From: Candidatus Competibacteraceae bacterium
GTDB lineage: Bacteria; Pseudomonadota; Gammaproteobacteria; Competibacterales; JAHEDQ01
Length of the DNA: 42,140 nucleotides
Assembly: GCA_024641125.1 (NCBI GenBank)
Contig: JAHEDQ010000011.1
Span: forward strand, 1-42,140
Direction of reading: 5' to 3'
In this document: positions 1-8,425 of the stretch, in pieces
How the letters are laid out: each line of letters opens with the position of its first letter
How positions within the stretch are numbered: position 1 is the first letter of the stretch
Made by a program: the position numbers and the translations under genes
The notes under the pieces: generated by a model
The model's database searches: none
Seen by the model: the letters and a program-made list of their open reading frames with translations, nothing else
Told to the model about the DNA's origin: nothing

Positions 1-206
1 CGGGTCAGCAGGCAGAGATGACCGTCGGCGCCGAGAAACAGCGCTTGAAAATGCACGTAGCCGAAGGTGTCGTAGCCGGTCAGGTAGTACATGCTCTCCT
101 GACGGAACATGAGCAAACCGGCAAGATTCCGGGCCTTGAGGGCATGCAGGGTCGCGGTCTGGCGTGCCGCGTATTCTTCCAGGTCGAAATGCAGGTGCTT
201 TTTCAT
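1..206 (-). CDS. M24 family (Xaa-Pro peptidase/creatinase-like) peptidase, N-terminal part, cut by window edge
   Basis: Only the first 68 residues lie in the window; the gene continues beyond position 1. The peptide begins MKKHLHFDLEEYAAR and contains ESMYYLTGYDTFGY followed by a hydrophobic strand and GADGH. This is the creatinase/prolidase N-terminal domain that precedes the metal-binding pita-bread domain of M24 enzymes such as Xaa-Pro aminopeptidases and ectoine hydrolases. The catalytic domain is outside the window, so the substrate cannot be named. An in-frame GTG five codons upstream (221) is an alternative start, and neither start has a clear Shine-Dalgarno. The amine oxidase gene lies 163 bp upstream on the same strand, so the two may share a transcript and act together in nitrogen-compound catabolism (inference). 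Confidence 0.75.
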   Translation of the reverse strand, partial: MKKHLHFDLEEYAARQTATLHALKARNLAGLLMFRQESMYYLTGYDTFGYVHFQALFLGADGHLCLLT

Positions 207-369
207 GCTTTTATGGGTCACGCGTGAGAGGGAGCGCGGGACAGTATCCTATCCATTTCTATCTGGCTGCACCGCGTGATTTCCCATGCGACTGAGCCGA
301 ATGCCGGTGCCGACCGGGCACAATTGCAAACTCTGTTTTTGATCCGGCTAAAGCGGCGTGATTTCGACC

Positions 370-2388
370 TTACTCGGTCTTGGGTAGCCGACTGGTGATC
401 GCCGGGTTGTGGTCAAAAAAGTTGAACGGCGCCAGGACCACCCCTTTCCACATGGTGGACATGACCGGCCAGTCTTCCATGTGGGGAATGTGGTGAAAGC
501 CCATGGTGTACCAGTTGACGATGTCGGTGTTGACGATCGGACGCTCTGCCTTGACCCACTCGGACAGGGTGTCGGATCCGTCGCTCTGAAACGCGTACTC
601 GCCCCCGGCATAGCGTTGCAGTGGGTCGTAGGGCGTCACCCAATGGGTGAAGTCGATGTACGCGTTGCGTTTGATGGGTGGGTCGTTGCGTGAATCCAGA
701 GGGCTGTAGGCGACGCTGCCCAGGGGCGACACCATGTAGCCGGGGTGATGCCCCAGACCACTCTGCTGGTTGGTGTTCATCACGTGGTACATGGCCGGCG
801 TTTCCGGGTTCACCCGATAGCGGGCGTCCAACTCGGTTGCGGGGGTGACGGTCTGGGTCGTCCATAAGCTGCGGCGCAGCGAATCGTCGGGCAGTTCAGC
901 CGCCACCAGGCCGGTGCGCATAAAGCTGTTGTCGGTGCCATCGATGTCGAAATCCAGTCTGAAATTGAAAAAATGGTCGTGGTTGGGGGCCACCAGATGG
1001 GGCGCGATCAAGGTGCCGTACTGGGTGTCCTCGGCTGCGCCTGGGTGGCCCATGCTGGTGGATGCGACCCCCTTGACCGCGTCCAGTCCGGTTGACCCCA
1101 CCATGATCCGTATCTTGCCGTCCTGCTGAAAGACGTAGTCGATGAGGTAGTCGTAGTTGCCGACTTCCGAGGCGGACCGCAGCACCAGTTCGGTCCAGGG
1201 TCGGCCTTCGGCGGGTACGAACTCGGTCTCGGACTGGGCGAATATCTCGAAATGGCGCCAGGCCGGATCGCCGATGTTGCGTTCGAAAATACAGATTGCT
1301 GAGGGTATTTCCAGCGGCTGGCCGTTGTCCTGATGCAGCACGGCTGGCAGGTAGAGCGCATAGTCCGGACAATCCACCCCCTCCCGCAGCGGCGACAGGA
1401 ACAGACCGAATCCATACTCACCACTGTCCATGTAGGTGCGCCAGTACCAGCCCTCGGAGGGATCCATATACGGTACAAACACTTCGGACAGGTGCGCCTG
1501 ATACAGCACCGAGCGCCATCGATCCCGATCCTTGGCCTGGATCAGGGACACGACCACTCCGGGGCGCTTGTCCACGCGGTAGTGGAATCGCCACATGTCC
1601 CACTCGATCCGGCTGCCATGCAGTTTGAAGTTGGCACCGTCGGGTTGATGGAGTCGCGCCGGGTTGGTCTCGGGTCTCAGTGCGCCGTGGCGCCCTTCGA
1701 TCTCCGCCTCTGTGTAACCCCAGGGCTGTTCGGGCAGCGGCAGCACACCGGTGTCTACCACCTCCATCACCTCCCCTGCGTTGAGGTCCACCACCGCGAA
1801 CAGACCTTCGATGGGTCTGGCATAGAAATTCGATCCTGAAGGCAGGACATAGCAGGGGACTTTCATGATCCGTCGGCCGGCCTCCTCCTCGACACCGAAG
1901 TTGCCCGCGGTCAAGGGCAGGCAAAACACGTCCTCTGCTGTGAGTTTGCGCTTACCGAGGGCGGCTGCGAACGCCGGATGGCTCAGGGCCAGATCCATGG
2001 CGCCCAGGAATTCCTCCAGCATGATCATGCTTTCGCCGGCCGCCGCATCCCACTGAACAACAGTGTCAGCGCCGAGATCCACCAGCCCCCGGTGCGTGTC
2101 GCTGCCCTGTTTGACCACCACCCGGACCTGCCGGGGAACTGGGTCGCCTGATTTCCAGGCCAGGACCGCTTCCTTGTCGGGTTCCAACAATTCGATCAGC
2201 GGAAAGCGGCTGTCGTCGGTCAAATAACCATCCTTTCTCAGAATGGCGATGGCATTCGACAATTCCTCCGCCGACAGCCCGTCCAATGGGTGGCTCGGCT
2301 GCGCGGAAACCCCGGCGCCGAAGAGCCCCAGGGCAATCGCATGCGTGGCGGCATATGCGAGCCGCCTTGTTTCATGGAGAAGTTGCAT
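370..2388 (-). CDS. Copper-containing primary amine oxidase, secreted
   Basis: It oxidises primary amines to aldehydes, releasing ammonia and hydrogen peroxide. The 672-residue protein has the full catalytic signature. Tyr412 sits in an N-Y-D motif and is the residue converted to topaquinone. Asp321 in YMDSGEYG is the catalytic base. The copper ligands are His470 and His472 in the H-D-H motif, and His633 in GFHHIPHMEDW. Residues 1-30 (charged start, hydrophobic stretch, then GVSAQ) look like a signal peptide, so a periplasmic location is likely. E. coli TynA is longer because it carries an extra N-terminal domain that is missing here, as in Arthrobacter-type enzymes. The ATG at 2388 has GGGAG eight bases upstream. 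The M24 peptidase gene follows 163 bp downstream. Confidence 0.95.
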   Translation of the reverse strand: MQLLHETRRLAYAATHAIALGLFGAGVSAQPSHPLDGLSAEELSNAIAILRKDGYLTDDSRFPLIELLEPDKEAVLAWKSGDPVPRQVRVVVKQGSDTHRGLVDLGADTVVQWDAAAGESMIMLEEFLGAMDLALSHPAFAAALGKRKLTAEDVFCLPLTAGNFGVEEEAGRRIMKVPCYVLPSGSNFYARPIEGLFAVVDLNAGEVMEVVDTGVLPLPEQPWGYTEAEIEGRHGALRPETNPARLHQPDGANFKLHGSRIEWDMWRFHYRVDKRPGVVVSLIQAKDRDRWRSVLYQAHLSEVFVPYMDPSEGWYWRTYMDSGEYGFGLFLSPLREGVDCPDYALYLPAVLHQDNGQPLEIPSAICIFERNIGDPAWRHFEIFAQSETEFVPAEGRPWTELVLRSASEVGNYDYLIDYVFQQDGKIRIMVGSTGLDAVKGVASTSMGHPGAAEDTQYGTLIAPHLVAPNHDHFFNFRLDFDIDGTDNSFMRTGLVAAELPDDSLRRSLWTTQTVTPATELDARYRVNPETPAMYHVMNTNQQSGLGHHPGYMVSPLGSVAYSPLDSRNDPPIKRNAYIDFTHWVTPYDPLQRYAGGEYAFQSDGSDTLSEWVKAERPIVNTDIVNWYTMGFHHIPHMEDWPVMSTMWKGVVLAPFNFFDHNPAITSRLPKTE

Positions 2389-2634
2389 GAGTTGTGCTCC
2401 CTACTGTCTGGGATGATCAGGGCCACTTCGAGCAGATCCCGTCGAGGCTGGGCCTTTGCTCTCCACCGCTGCTTAGCTCTCGCTGTTTGACAATAAGCCA
2501 GCTGCACACCTCGCGCCCTGCTCCGTGAGCGCGAAGACTCCGGCGCGAGCGTGCCAGTAGAGCGGGGCTCTCTCAGTTCGTCAGGTGTTCTATAGCAGGG
2601 CATCCCGCTGCCCGCCAGCCGGACCCGGTCCAGC

Positions 2635-2656
2635 GAGTGTGGGCTTGCGCCCACTC
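2635..2656. repeat. Imperfect inverted repeat upstream of sigma-54-like site
   Basis: GAGTGTGGGC and GCCCACTC flank a TTGC loop, and the stem pairs with a two-base bulge. It ends seven bases before the -24 box at 2663. It could be a protein-binding dyad. It is not followed by a T-run on either strand, so it is not a good intrinsic terminator. Confidence 0.35.
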
Positions 2657-2662
2657 CCCCCC

Positions 2663-2678
2663 TGGCACGCAACCTGCT
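2663..2678 (+). promoter_or_regulatory. Candidate sigma-54 (-24/-12) promoter for the GGDEF-EAL gene
   Basis: TGGCACGCAACCTGCT matches the RpoN consensus TGGCACG-N4-TTGCW at all but one defined position (C for the first T of the -12 box), with exact GG-N10-GC spacing. Transcription would start near 2690, giving a leader of about 165 nt. The site is intergenic and correctly oriented. It is a hand match only. Confidence 0.45.
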
Positions 2679-2856
2679 ATCCCCTCAATGCAATAGCCCG
2701 GTCATGCCCAGCTCTCGGGTTTCGGACTCTGTCCGATTCAGGTGCATCGCTTGGAGTGGCATGGTAATGAGCCGAATAAATAGAAAAAGAACAAGGTTAT
2801 GCGGGATAAATATCAAGGACTTGATCTGTTAAAAGCCCTTGAGCGCGGGAAGCGAT

Positions 2857-5382
2857 ATGCGTAGCCGCCGCTCCGTGCTGATGCTGATCGGACTCAGCCC
2901 TGTCGCCATTTTCGCGGCCATTACCGTCGCGGGTGACTGGTTCAGCCCACCCATAGATCCGGCCCACCTGGGCGCCACTGCCTTTCTGTTGATCTTCGCC
3001 GGAACCGTCCTCGCCGCCGTCATGTTCTTCAAGCGTTTGAGTCAAGAGGAAGCCAGCCTGGCACAGAGCGTGGCACAGCGGATTCGCAACGCCGACATGC
3101 TGTCGGGTGTCGATGGCAGCTCCGACGATGATCCGGTCTCCGACGCTTTGGCAAGCGTGCGACGCTCGGTGCTCAAAGCACGGGCTGAGCAGACCCGAGC
3201 CAGACAAATGATTGCCCGGATGGAGCAGGACATCGATCAGCGGGTCCAGGAGCGAACCTCGGCCCTGGCCACCAGCGAGGAAACCATTCGTCTGCTGATC
3301 CAATCGGTGCCCGAGGCCATTTACGGCGTTGACGGCGAGGGTTTATGCACTTTTTGCAACGCGGCGTGTATCCGTCTGCTGGGCTATGAGGATGAGTCGA
3401 ATCTGGTGGGCAAGCCGGTGAACGAGCTCATGCCCACCGACGAAGTTCACACCATGCAGGCGGTCAGACAGGGCAAACCCGTACACGTCGACGAGGCGAC
3501 GTTCTGGCGCGCGGACGGTGAGTTCTTCCTGGCCGAATATTGGTCCTTCCCGGTGATCAAGGATCAAACCGTCGTCGGCGCAGTGGTGAGTTTCATCGAC
3601 GTCACCCAGCGCAAGAAGGTCGAGGCCGCTCTTTTTCGGGAAAAGGAGTACGCCCAGGTGACCCTCAATTCCATCGCCGATGGTGTGATCACGACCAACG
3701 CTGCGGGCAGCATCCGCTACCTCAATCCGGTCGCGGAGGAGCTGTTGGGTTGGACCAAGGAGGCGGCCACCGGACAGTGCTTCTACGAGGTGTTCATGGT
3801 CTCTGATGAGGACACGAAGGAGCCGGATCGACAGCTGCTCGCCCGCCACCGCAACGGTCTGTCCAAGCATCGACCCAAGGCCTCGTCCCTACTGGCGAGA
3901 CGTCGCGCCAAACCCATACATGTGGAGCACACCGTTTCACCCATCCACGATCGCGACGGCAGTACCATCGGATTCATCATCGTGTTCCGCGACGTCAGTG
4001 AGTCGCAGCAGTTGGCGCGGCAGTTGGCCTATCAAGCGACCCACGATTCCCTGACCGGCATGATCAATCGGGGTGAGTTCGAACAGCGCGTTCAACGTCA
4101 GTTGGACGCCGATCCCAGCAAACGGCCGGAGGCGGCGATCTGCTACCTGGACCTGGATCAGTTCAAGATTGTCAACGATACCTGCGGCCACGGCGCAGGT
4201 GACGAGCTACTGCGTCAACTCAGTGAGTTGTTGCGAGGCAAGATCCGCCAGCGAGATACCTTGGCACGCCTCGGCGGAGACGAGTTCGGCATCCTGCTGG
4301 AGCACTGTTCGCTTGGGGAGGCCTTCCGTGTTGCCAATGGCATACGTGAAGCCATACACGAGTATCGTTTTGGCTGGGAGGACAAGACTTTCAGTCTGGG
4401 CGTCAGCATCGGTTTGGTGGAAATCACTCCCCTGCACCGCAGTCTCGGTGAGGTCCTCACCGCGGCTGACTCGGCCTGCTACATGGCCAAGGAAAAGGGA
4501 CGCAACCGGGTACAACTGCATCACCCGGAAGACCGGGAAGTGCGGGAACGTCAGGGTGAGATACATTGGCTGACCCGGATCAACAAAGCCATCGCGGACG
4601 ATGATTTCGTGCTGTTTCATCAGGAGATCAAAGACACCCGCATTCCTGTCGACCCGGACAGACCCCGGCACCTGGAGATTCTGGTACGTATGGTGGACGC
4701 GGATGGCCAACTTGCGCTTCCCGGCGCGTTTTTGCCGGCGGCCGAACGCTACAATCTGATCCAGGCTACCGACCGATGGGTGGTTCGTGCCGTGTTCGAC
4801 TGGCTGTCGCAGCCGGCCTTGGCCAGCATACCTCTGGTCGCTTCCATCAATTTGTCCGGCCCGACGATCTCCGATGCCAGTTTTCTCGATTATGTCCTCG
4901 GGGAACTGGACCGCCACTGCATCGATCCGGCCAAAATCTGTTTCGAGATCACAGAGACCGCAGCAATCGCGAAACTGACCAATGCCATAACCCTGATCCA
5001 ACAGCTCAAGCAGCGCGGTTTTCGCTTTGCCCTGGACGACTTCGGCAGCGGGCTGTCTTCCTTTGGCTATCTGAAACAGCTCCCGGTGGATTATCTCAAA
5101 ATCGACGGGGCATTCATTCGCGACATCGTCCATGATCCCATCGATCGGGCCATGGTCCGATCGATCAATGACATTGGCCATATCATGGGCAAAAAGACCA
5201 TCGCCGAATACGTGGAAAGCGAAGAGATCTTGGAAATATTGCGAGAGATTGGTATCGACTATGCCCAAGGCTATGGCATTGCCGCACCGCGGGCCCTGAC
5301 CGAGCTGCAGGCCGAACTCATTGGTCCGATCCCGTTGTCAAATGCCTCCGGCACTGAGCTCAACGCTGCTCTTGTCGTTTGA
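2857..5382 (+). CDS. Membrane PAS-PAS-GGDEF-EAL cyclic di-GMP protein
   Basis: The 841-residue protein starts with two membrane segments (about residues 7-25 and 40-58) enclosing a short outside loop. A charged helical linker, two PAS domains (about 145-265 and 266-385), a GGDEF domain (intact GGDEF at 473-477 after LARL) and an EAL domain (about 580-835) follow. The EAL signature reads E-I-L (607-609), a common variant. The downstream motifs INLSG, EITET, DDFGSG (about 727), YLKID and QGYG are all present, so phosphodiesterase activity is plausible. Both making and breaking c-di-GMP are possible, and the net activity cannot be told from sequence. ATG 2857 is preferred because GGGAAG lies five bases upstream; an in-frame TTG at 2839 is an alternative. 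Its 3' end overlaps mazG by 23 bp, tail to tail. Confidence 0.92.
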   Translation: MRSRRSVLMLIGLSPVAIFAAITVAGDWFSPPIDPAHLGATAFLLIFAGTVLAAVMFFKRLSQEEASLAQSVAQRIRNADMLSGVDGSSDDDPVSDALASVRRSVLKARAEQTRARQMIARMEQDIDQRVQERTSALATSEETIRLLIQSVPEAIYGVDGEGLCTFCNAACIRLLGYEDESNLVGKPVNELMPTDEVHTMQAVRQGKPVHVDEATFWRADGEFFLAEYWSFPVIKDQTVVGAVVSFIDVTQRKKVEAALFREKEYAQVTLNSIADGVITTNAAGSIRYLNPVAEELLGWTKEAATGQCFYEVFMVSDEDTKEPDRQLLARHRNGLSKHRPKASSLLARRRAKPIHVEHTVSPIHDRDGSTIGFIIVFRDVSESQQLARQLAYQATHDSLTGMINRGEFEQRVQRQLDADPSKRPEAAICYLDLDQFKIVNDTCGHGAGDELLRQLSELLRGKIRQRDTLARLGGDEFGILLEHCSLGEAFRVANGIREAIHEYRFGWEDKTFSLGVSIGLVEITPLHRSLGEVLTAADSACYMAKEKGRNRVQLHHPEDREVRERQGEIHWLTRINKAIADDDFVLFHQEIKDTRIPVDPDRPRHLEILVRMVDADGQLALPGAFLPAAERYNLIQATDRWVVRAVFDWLSQPALASIPLVASINLSGPTISDASFLDYVLGELDRHCIDPAKICFEITETAAIAKLTNAITLIQQLKQRGFRFALDDFGSGLSSFGYLKQLPVDYLKIDGAFIRDIVHDPIDRAMVRSINDIGHIMGKKTIAEYVESEEILEILREIGIDYAQGYGIAAPRALTELQAELIGPIPLSNASGTELNAALVV

Positions 5383-6151
5383 CCTGATCCCACAGGCGAT
5401 CCATTTCCGCCAATTCGGTTTCGGAAGGAGACGTACCGCGCTCCCTCAGGATTTGCTCGATCGCCCGGAATCGCCGCTCGAATCGCTGATTTGCGCCCCG
5501 AACCGCCTGTTCCGGATCAATTTTGAGTTTGCGCGCGAGGTTCACACAGCTGAACAGCAGGTCGCCCACCTCGTGTTCCACCCGGCCAGGCTCGGCACCC
5601 GCGTCAATCTCGCTGCGCACCTCGTCCAGCTCTTCATTGATTTTGTCCAGAACCGGTGCCAGTTCGCTCCAGTCGAAACCAACTTGTGCAGCCCGCTTTT
5701 GCAGTTTATTGGCACGGGATAGGGCGGGCTGACCGAAGCTGATGCCATCCAGTCCGCTGTCGACACTTTCGCCGCGGGCAAGCCGCTCCTGGCGTTTCAG
5801 GTTTTCCCAAGCGAGCGTCTGTTCGTGCAGATCGGAATACACGGTATCGGCGAACACGTGGGGATGCCGACTGACCAGTTTCTCTGTGATGGCAGCCGCC
5901 ACGTCGTCAAAATCGAACCAACCCTGCTCGTTGGCGAGTTCGGCATGAAAAACGACCTGGAACAGCAGGTCGCCCAGTTCACCCTTCAGTTCAGCGTAGG
6001 CTTCGCGCTCGATGACGTCGGCCACCTCGTAGGCCTCTTCGATGGTATGCGGTACCAGGGTTGGGAAGGTCTGCTCCCGGTCCCATGGACAGCCAGTGTC
6101 CGGGTCCCGCAGCGCGGCCATGACTCGGATCAACTCCTGAATGTGCTGCAT
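5360..6151 (-). CDS. mazG: Nucleoside triphosphate pyrophosphohydrolase MazG
   Basis: MazG hydrolyses NTPs and dNTPs to monophosphates and pyrophosphate, a house-cleaning role that can also affect ppGpp levels. The 263-residue length matches E. coli MazG (263). Two MazG repeats are visible. The first has GCPWDREQTF, EEAYEVADVI and ELGDLLFQVVFHAEL; the second has EELDEVRSEI and EHEVGDLLFSCVNLAR, giving the two EExxE...ExxD magnesium sites. The ATG at 6151 has GGAGG nine bases upstream. Its last 23 bases overlap the end of the convergent GGDEF-EAL gene, so each mRNA extends antisense into the other. In pseudomonads mazG lies with relA, cysM and gacS; here it stands alone. Confidence 0.95.
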   Translation of the reverse strand: MQHIQELIRVMAALRDPDTGCPWDREQTFPTLVPHTIEEAYEVADVIEREAYAELKGELGDLLFQVVFHAELANEQGWFDFDDVAAAITEKLVSRHPHVFADTVYSDLHEQTLAWENLKRQERLARGESVDSGLDGISFGQPALSRANKLQKRAAQVGFDWSELAPVLDKINEELDEVRSEIDAGAEPGRVEHEVGDLLFSCVNLARKLKIDPEQAVRGANQRFERRFRAIEQILRERGTSPSETELAEMDRLWDQVKRQEQR

Positions 6152-6215
6152 GCTGCTTATCCTCCATCGAAAATGTGCGTTGCGAAGCGGATACAGGGCT
6201 GTTTGCCGGCCCGCC

Positions 6216-6243
6216 TTGCCTCTGGCAATATGCTGGGTAGTAT
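6216..6243 (+). promoter_or_regulatory. Possible sigma-70 promoter of thioredoxin gene
   Basis: TTGCCT (6216-6221) and TAGTAT (6238-6243) are separated by 16 bp. The -35 and -10 boxes are partial matches. A small hairpin (6275-6293, GCCCCGC against GCGGGC) follows in the leader, just before the coding region. Confidence 0.3.
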
Positions 6244-6322
6244 TAGCATAGTCTTATTTAGTTAATGAACCCGAGCCCCGCAGTACCGCGGGCCCTTGTC
6301 TGTACTGAACCCGGAGAAAGCC

Positions 6323-6691
6323 TTGGTCACAGTTGAATTGACCGCTGATACCTTTGAATCCACGATACGGAACAATGACATCGTCATTGTGGATTTCTGG
6401 GCCCCCTGGTGCGGCCCGTGCCGTTCATTCGCGCCCGTGTACGAACAAAGTGCGGCGAAGCATGGGGATATTGTTTTCGCCAAGGTCAACACCGAACAGG
6501 AGCCGACCCTGGCCGGCCAGTTCTCGATACGGTCGATACCTACTCTGATGGTGTTTCGTGAGCAGATCATCCTCTATTCCCAGGCTGGTGCTCTGCCGGC
6601 GAGTTCACTGGAAGATGTGGTGGCACAGACTCTGGCACTCGATATGGACCAGGTGCGTGCCGAGGTGGCCGCCAAGGCCGAGCGGGCGTGA
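6323..6691 (+). CDS. Thioredoxin family protein
   Basis: A 122-residue single-domain thioredoxin, the usual length for a soluble cytoplasmic member. The redox motif W-C-G-P-C is at residues 29-33 after VDFWAP, and the cis-proline is Pro73 in SIPTL. The start is a TTG at 6323, supported by GGAG at 6313-6316 and by the protein start VTVELTADTFESTI, which matches the normal thioredoxin N-terminus. A farther in-frame TTG at 6296 would add nine residues and has a GC hairpin directly before it. No signal peptide is present. It converges on the small membrane-protein gene with only 9 bp between stops. Confidence 0.9.
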   Translation: MVTVELTADTFESTIRNNDIVIVDFWAPWCGPCRSFAPVYEQSAAKHGDIVFAKVNTEQEPTLAGQFSIRSIPTLMVFREQIILYSQAGALPASSLEDVVAQTLALDMDQVRAEVAAKAERA

Positions 6692-6700
6692 GCGGCATCC

Positions 6701-6925
6701 CTAGATTTTCCTGAGATACACCGTCCGGATCAGCTTGAATATCAGCAGAAGCCAGGGCGCGCCATGGAGCAGCAGGTCGAACATGTCCATGGGCCGGGTC
6801 AGTGCGCCGTTGATCAGCAGCCGCAGCTTCTCGAACAAATGAGGCTCCGGGCTGAATGGCGCCAACCCCAATGTGAGGCACAGCACGACCAGCAACGATA
6901 ACGGGACTTTGTCCAGCAGGTTCAC
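6701..6925 (-). CDS. Small conserved membrane protein of the type often labelled RND transporter
   Basis: A 74-residue protein starting at a GTG (6925) with AGGGGG ten bases upstream. It has two hydrophobic segments (about 6-24 and 50-68) around a conserved middle, LAPFSPEPHLFEKLRLLING followed by PMDMFDLLLHG. Similar 70-residue proteins are widespread in gammaproteobacteria and are often annotated RND transporter without functional evidence. Its true role is unknown. The gene starts 20 bp after dgt ends and is probably in the same transcript. It is easily missed because the same frame stays open far upstream through the dgt antisense-frame region. Confidence 0.75.
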   Translation of the reverse strand: MNLLDKVPLSLLVVLCLTLGLAPFSPEPHLFEKLRLLINGALTRPMDMFDLLLHGAPWLLLIFKLIRTVYLRKI

Positions 6926-6945
6926 GCGCAAATGGCCCCCTGCGC

Positions 6946-8310
6946 TCAACGACCCGGCAGCGAGATGCCGGTGAGTTTCTTGTACAACGACACCGCGTAT
7001 GCGTCGGTCATTCCGGATACAAAATCCGTCACCGTAAGCAGTCGCTGATAGGGTGAGAGCGTCGGCGCCTGCTCGCCGTCCGGCAGCAGGTGCAGCAGCA
7101 TTCGGCTGCGGGTCGATGCCCCTTCCCCCTTTTCGGCGACATCCTCCACGGCGCGGACGAAAATATTCAGCAGCCCACCCAGAACTTCGAACCCCGCAGT
7201 CGCAATCTCCACGACGGGCCGACAGAAATACAGTCGGCTTTTCGCCACCTGCATGAGCGTGCCAAATGCTTCCGCAAGCGGCAGAAGACCCAGAATTTCG
7301 CCTGGTACATCCCCATCCAGAAACGCCTGCTCCTGATCCAGGAAACAGTTCAATATGCTGTCCACGCCGCAATTTATGGCTTTTGCTCGCAGCAGTTCCA
7401 CCCGCTCGCTGGGGCGCCGAAAGCGCCGCAGTCGACTCTGCAACGCGTCGCTGCCTCCGGCCAGCGGTAGCAGCAAATCCGTTGCCTCCCCATAGCTGAG
7501 ATGCCCTTCCCGATAGCCGTCTTCGATGTCGATGATGCGATAGCAAATATCATCCGCCGCCTCCACAATCCAGGCCAACGGGTGTCTCTGCCAGGCCAGT
7601 GTTTCGCCGGGCCGTTGACGTAGACCGGTCGTTTCCGCCACCCGTCGAAACAGTTCTGCGTCCGCCACAAAAAAGCCGTGCTTCTTGGACGCCACGTCGG
7701 TGGACGCGGGTCCGCATAGGCGGGATGCACGTGGGTACTTGCTGTAGGTGGCCAAAGTGGCGCAGGTCAGTTGCATGCCTCCGGGTGTGTCGGGGGACTG
7801 GAGACGGGCAACAATGCGAAACCCCTGGGCGTTACCCTCGAACTTCAGCATGTCCATTTGCTCAGCAGGTGTCAGTTGCTCCAGTCGCTGTCGCCCCAGC
7901 AAGCTGTCCTGGAACCAGGTCTGGATTGCGTCCTCTCCGGAATGGCCAAACGGTGGATTGCCCAGGTCGTGGGCCAGACACGCCGCGGCCACCACCGCGC
8001 CGAAGTCGGCGGCAACCAGCTCATTCCGTGGAATCCGATGGCGGGCGATCACTGCCTCGCCCACCAGCGTCCCCAGCGTCCGCCCGACGCTGGACGCTTC
8101 CAGGCTGTGGGTGAGACGTGTGCGCACGTAGTCGTTTTCCGCCAGTGGGAAAACCTGGGTCTTGCCTTGCATGCGTCGAAATGCGGAAGAGAACACCAAG
8201 CGGTCGAAGTCGCGCTGGAACTCGGTCCGGGATGGGGCGTCGGCGGCTGCCTTATTCAGGCCCAAGCGGCTGCGAGGCATCAGGTGGACCCAGGATTCAG
8301 CCGCCGACAC
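6946..8310 (-). CDS. dgt: Deoxyguanosinetriphosphate triphosphohydrolase (dGTPase-like HD protein)
   Basis: It removes tripolyphosphate from dGTP or other dNTPs. The 454-residue protein has the HD-domain metal site: His68 in RTRLTHSLE, His114-Asp115 in CLAHDLGNPPFGH, His123, and the later WIVEAADDICYRIIDIEDG. SRTEFQRDFDRLVFSSAFRR is the typical dGTPase opening. The chosen start is GTG 8310 because GGAG lies six bases upstream and the first residues (ESWVHL..RLG) align with the family. ATG 8280 and TTG 8322 are alternatives. The length fits the dGTPase type 1/3 group. The downstream 74-residue membrane protein is probably co-transcribed. Confidence 0.92.
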   Translation of the reverse strand: MSAAESWVHLMPRSRLGLNKAAADAPSRTEFQRDFDRLVFSSAFRRMQGKTQVFPLAENDYVRTRLTHSLEASSVGRTLGTLVGEAVIARHRIPRNELVAADFGAVVAAACLAHDLGNPPFGHSGEDAIQTWFQDSLLGRQRLEQLTPAEQMDMLKFEGNAQGFRIVARLQSPDTPGGMQLTCATLATYSKYPRASRLCGPASTDVASKKHGFFVADAELFRRVAETTGLRQRPGETLAWQRHPLAWIVEAADDICYRIIDIEDGYREGHLSYGEATDLLLPLAGGSDALQSRLRRFRRPSERVELLRAKAINCGVDSILNCFLDQEQAFLDGDVPGEILGLLPLAEAFGTLMQVAKSRLYFCRPVVEIATAGFEVLGGLLNIFVRAVEDVAEKGEGASTRSRMLLHLLPDGEQAPTLSPYQRLLTVTDFVSGMTDAYAVSLYKKLTGISLPGR

Positions 8311-8425
8311 GAGTGGCTCCAAAAAGGGGTCTGCCGGATAATTCCCACGCCCAAGGGCCGGCCGGCCGGGTACACTTGCTCAGCCCGCTTTCTTGTTCAG
8401 CGATTGTCAACGATAGCCGAACCAA

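Larger units (their letters stand above)
2389..2856. other. Long intergenic region between divergent amine oxidase and GGDEF-EAL genes
   Basis: No convincing gene is seen in these 468 bp. The region holds a sigma-54-like site at 2663-2678 reading toward the GGDEF-EAL gene. Just upstream of it is an imperfect inverted repeat at 2635-2656 (GAGTGTGGGC against GCCCACTC). A small perfect dyad, TCAAG-GA-CTTGA, lies at 2813-2824, 33 bases before the ATG, and could be an operator. The amine oxidase promoter should also be here, but no clear sigma-70 boxes were picked out. Confidence 0.5.

Noticed and set aside
413-865. Long frames in other phases across the amine oxidase, kinase, dgt, era and ydbH genes
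   Set aside because: Shadows caused by GC-rich codon usage; none has family motifs or start signals.
2480-2560. Similarity between GCTCCGTGAGCGCGAA here and GCTCCGTGAGTGCAAA in copy E
   Set aside because: Only about 15 bases match well, and no terminal repeats or target duplication are visible near 2500.
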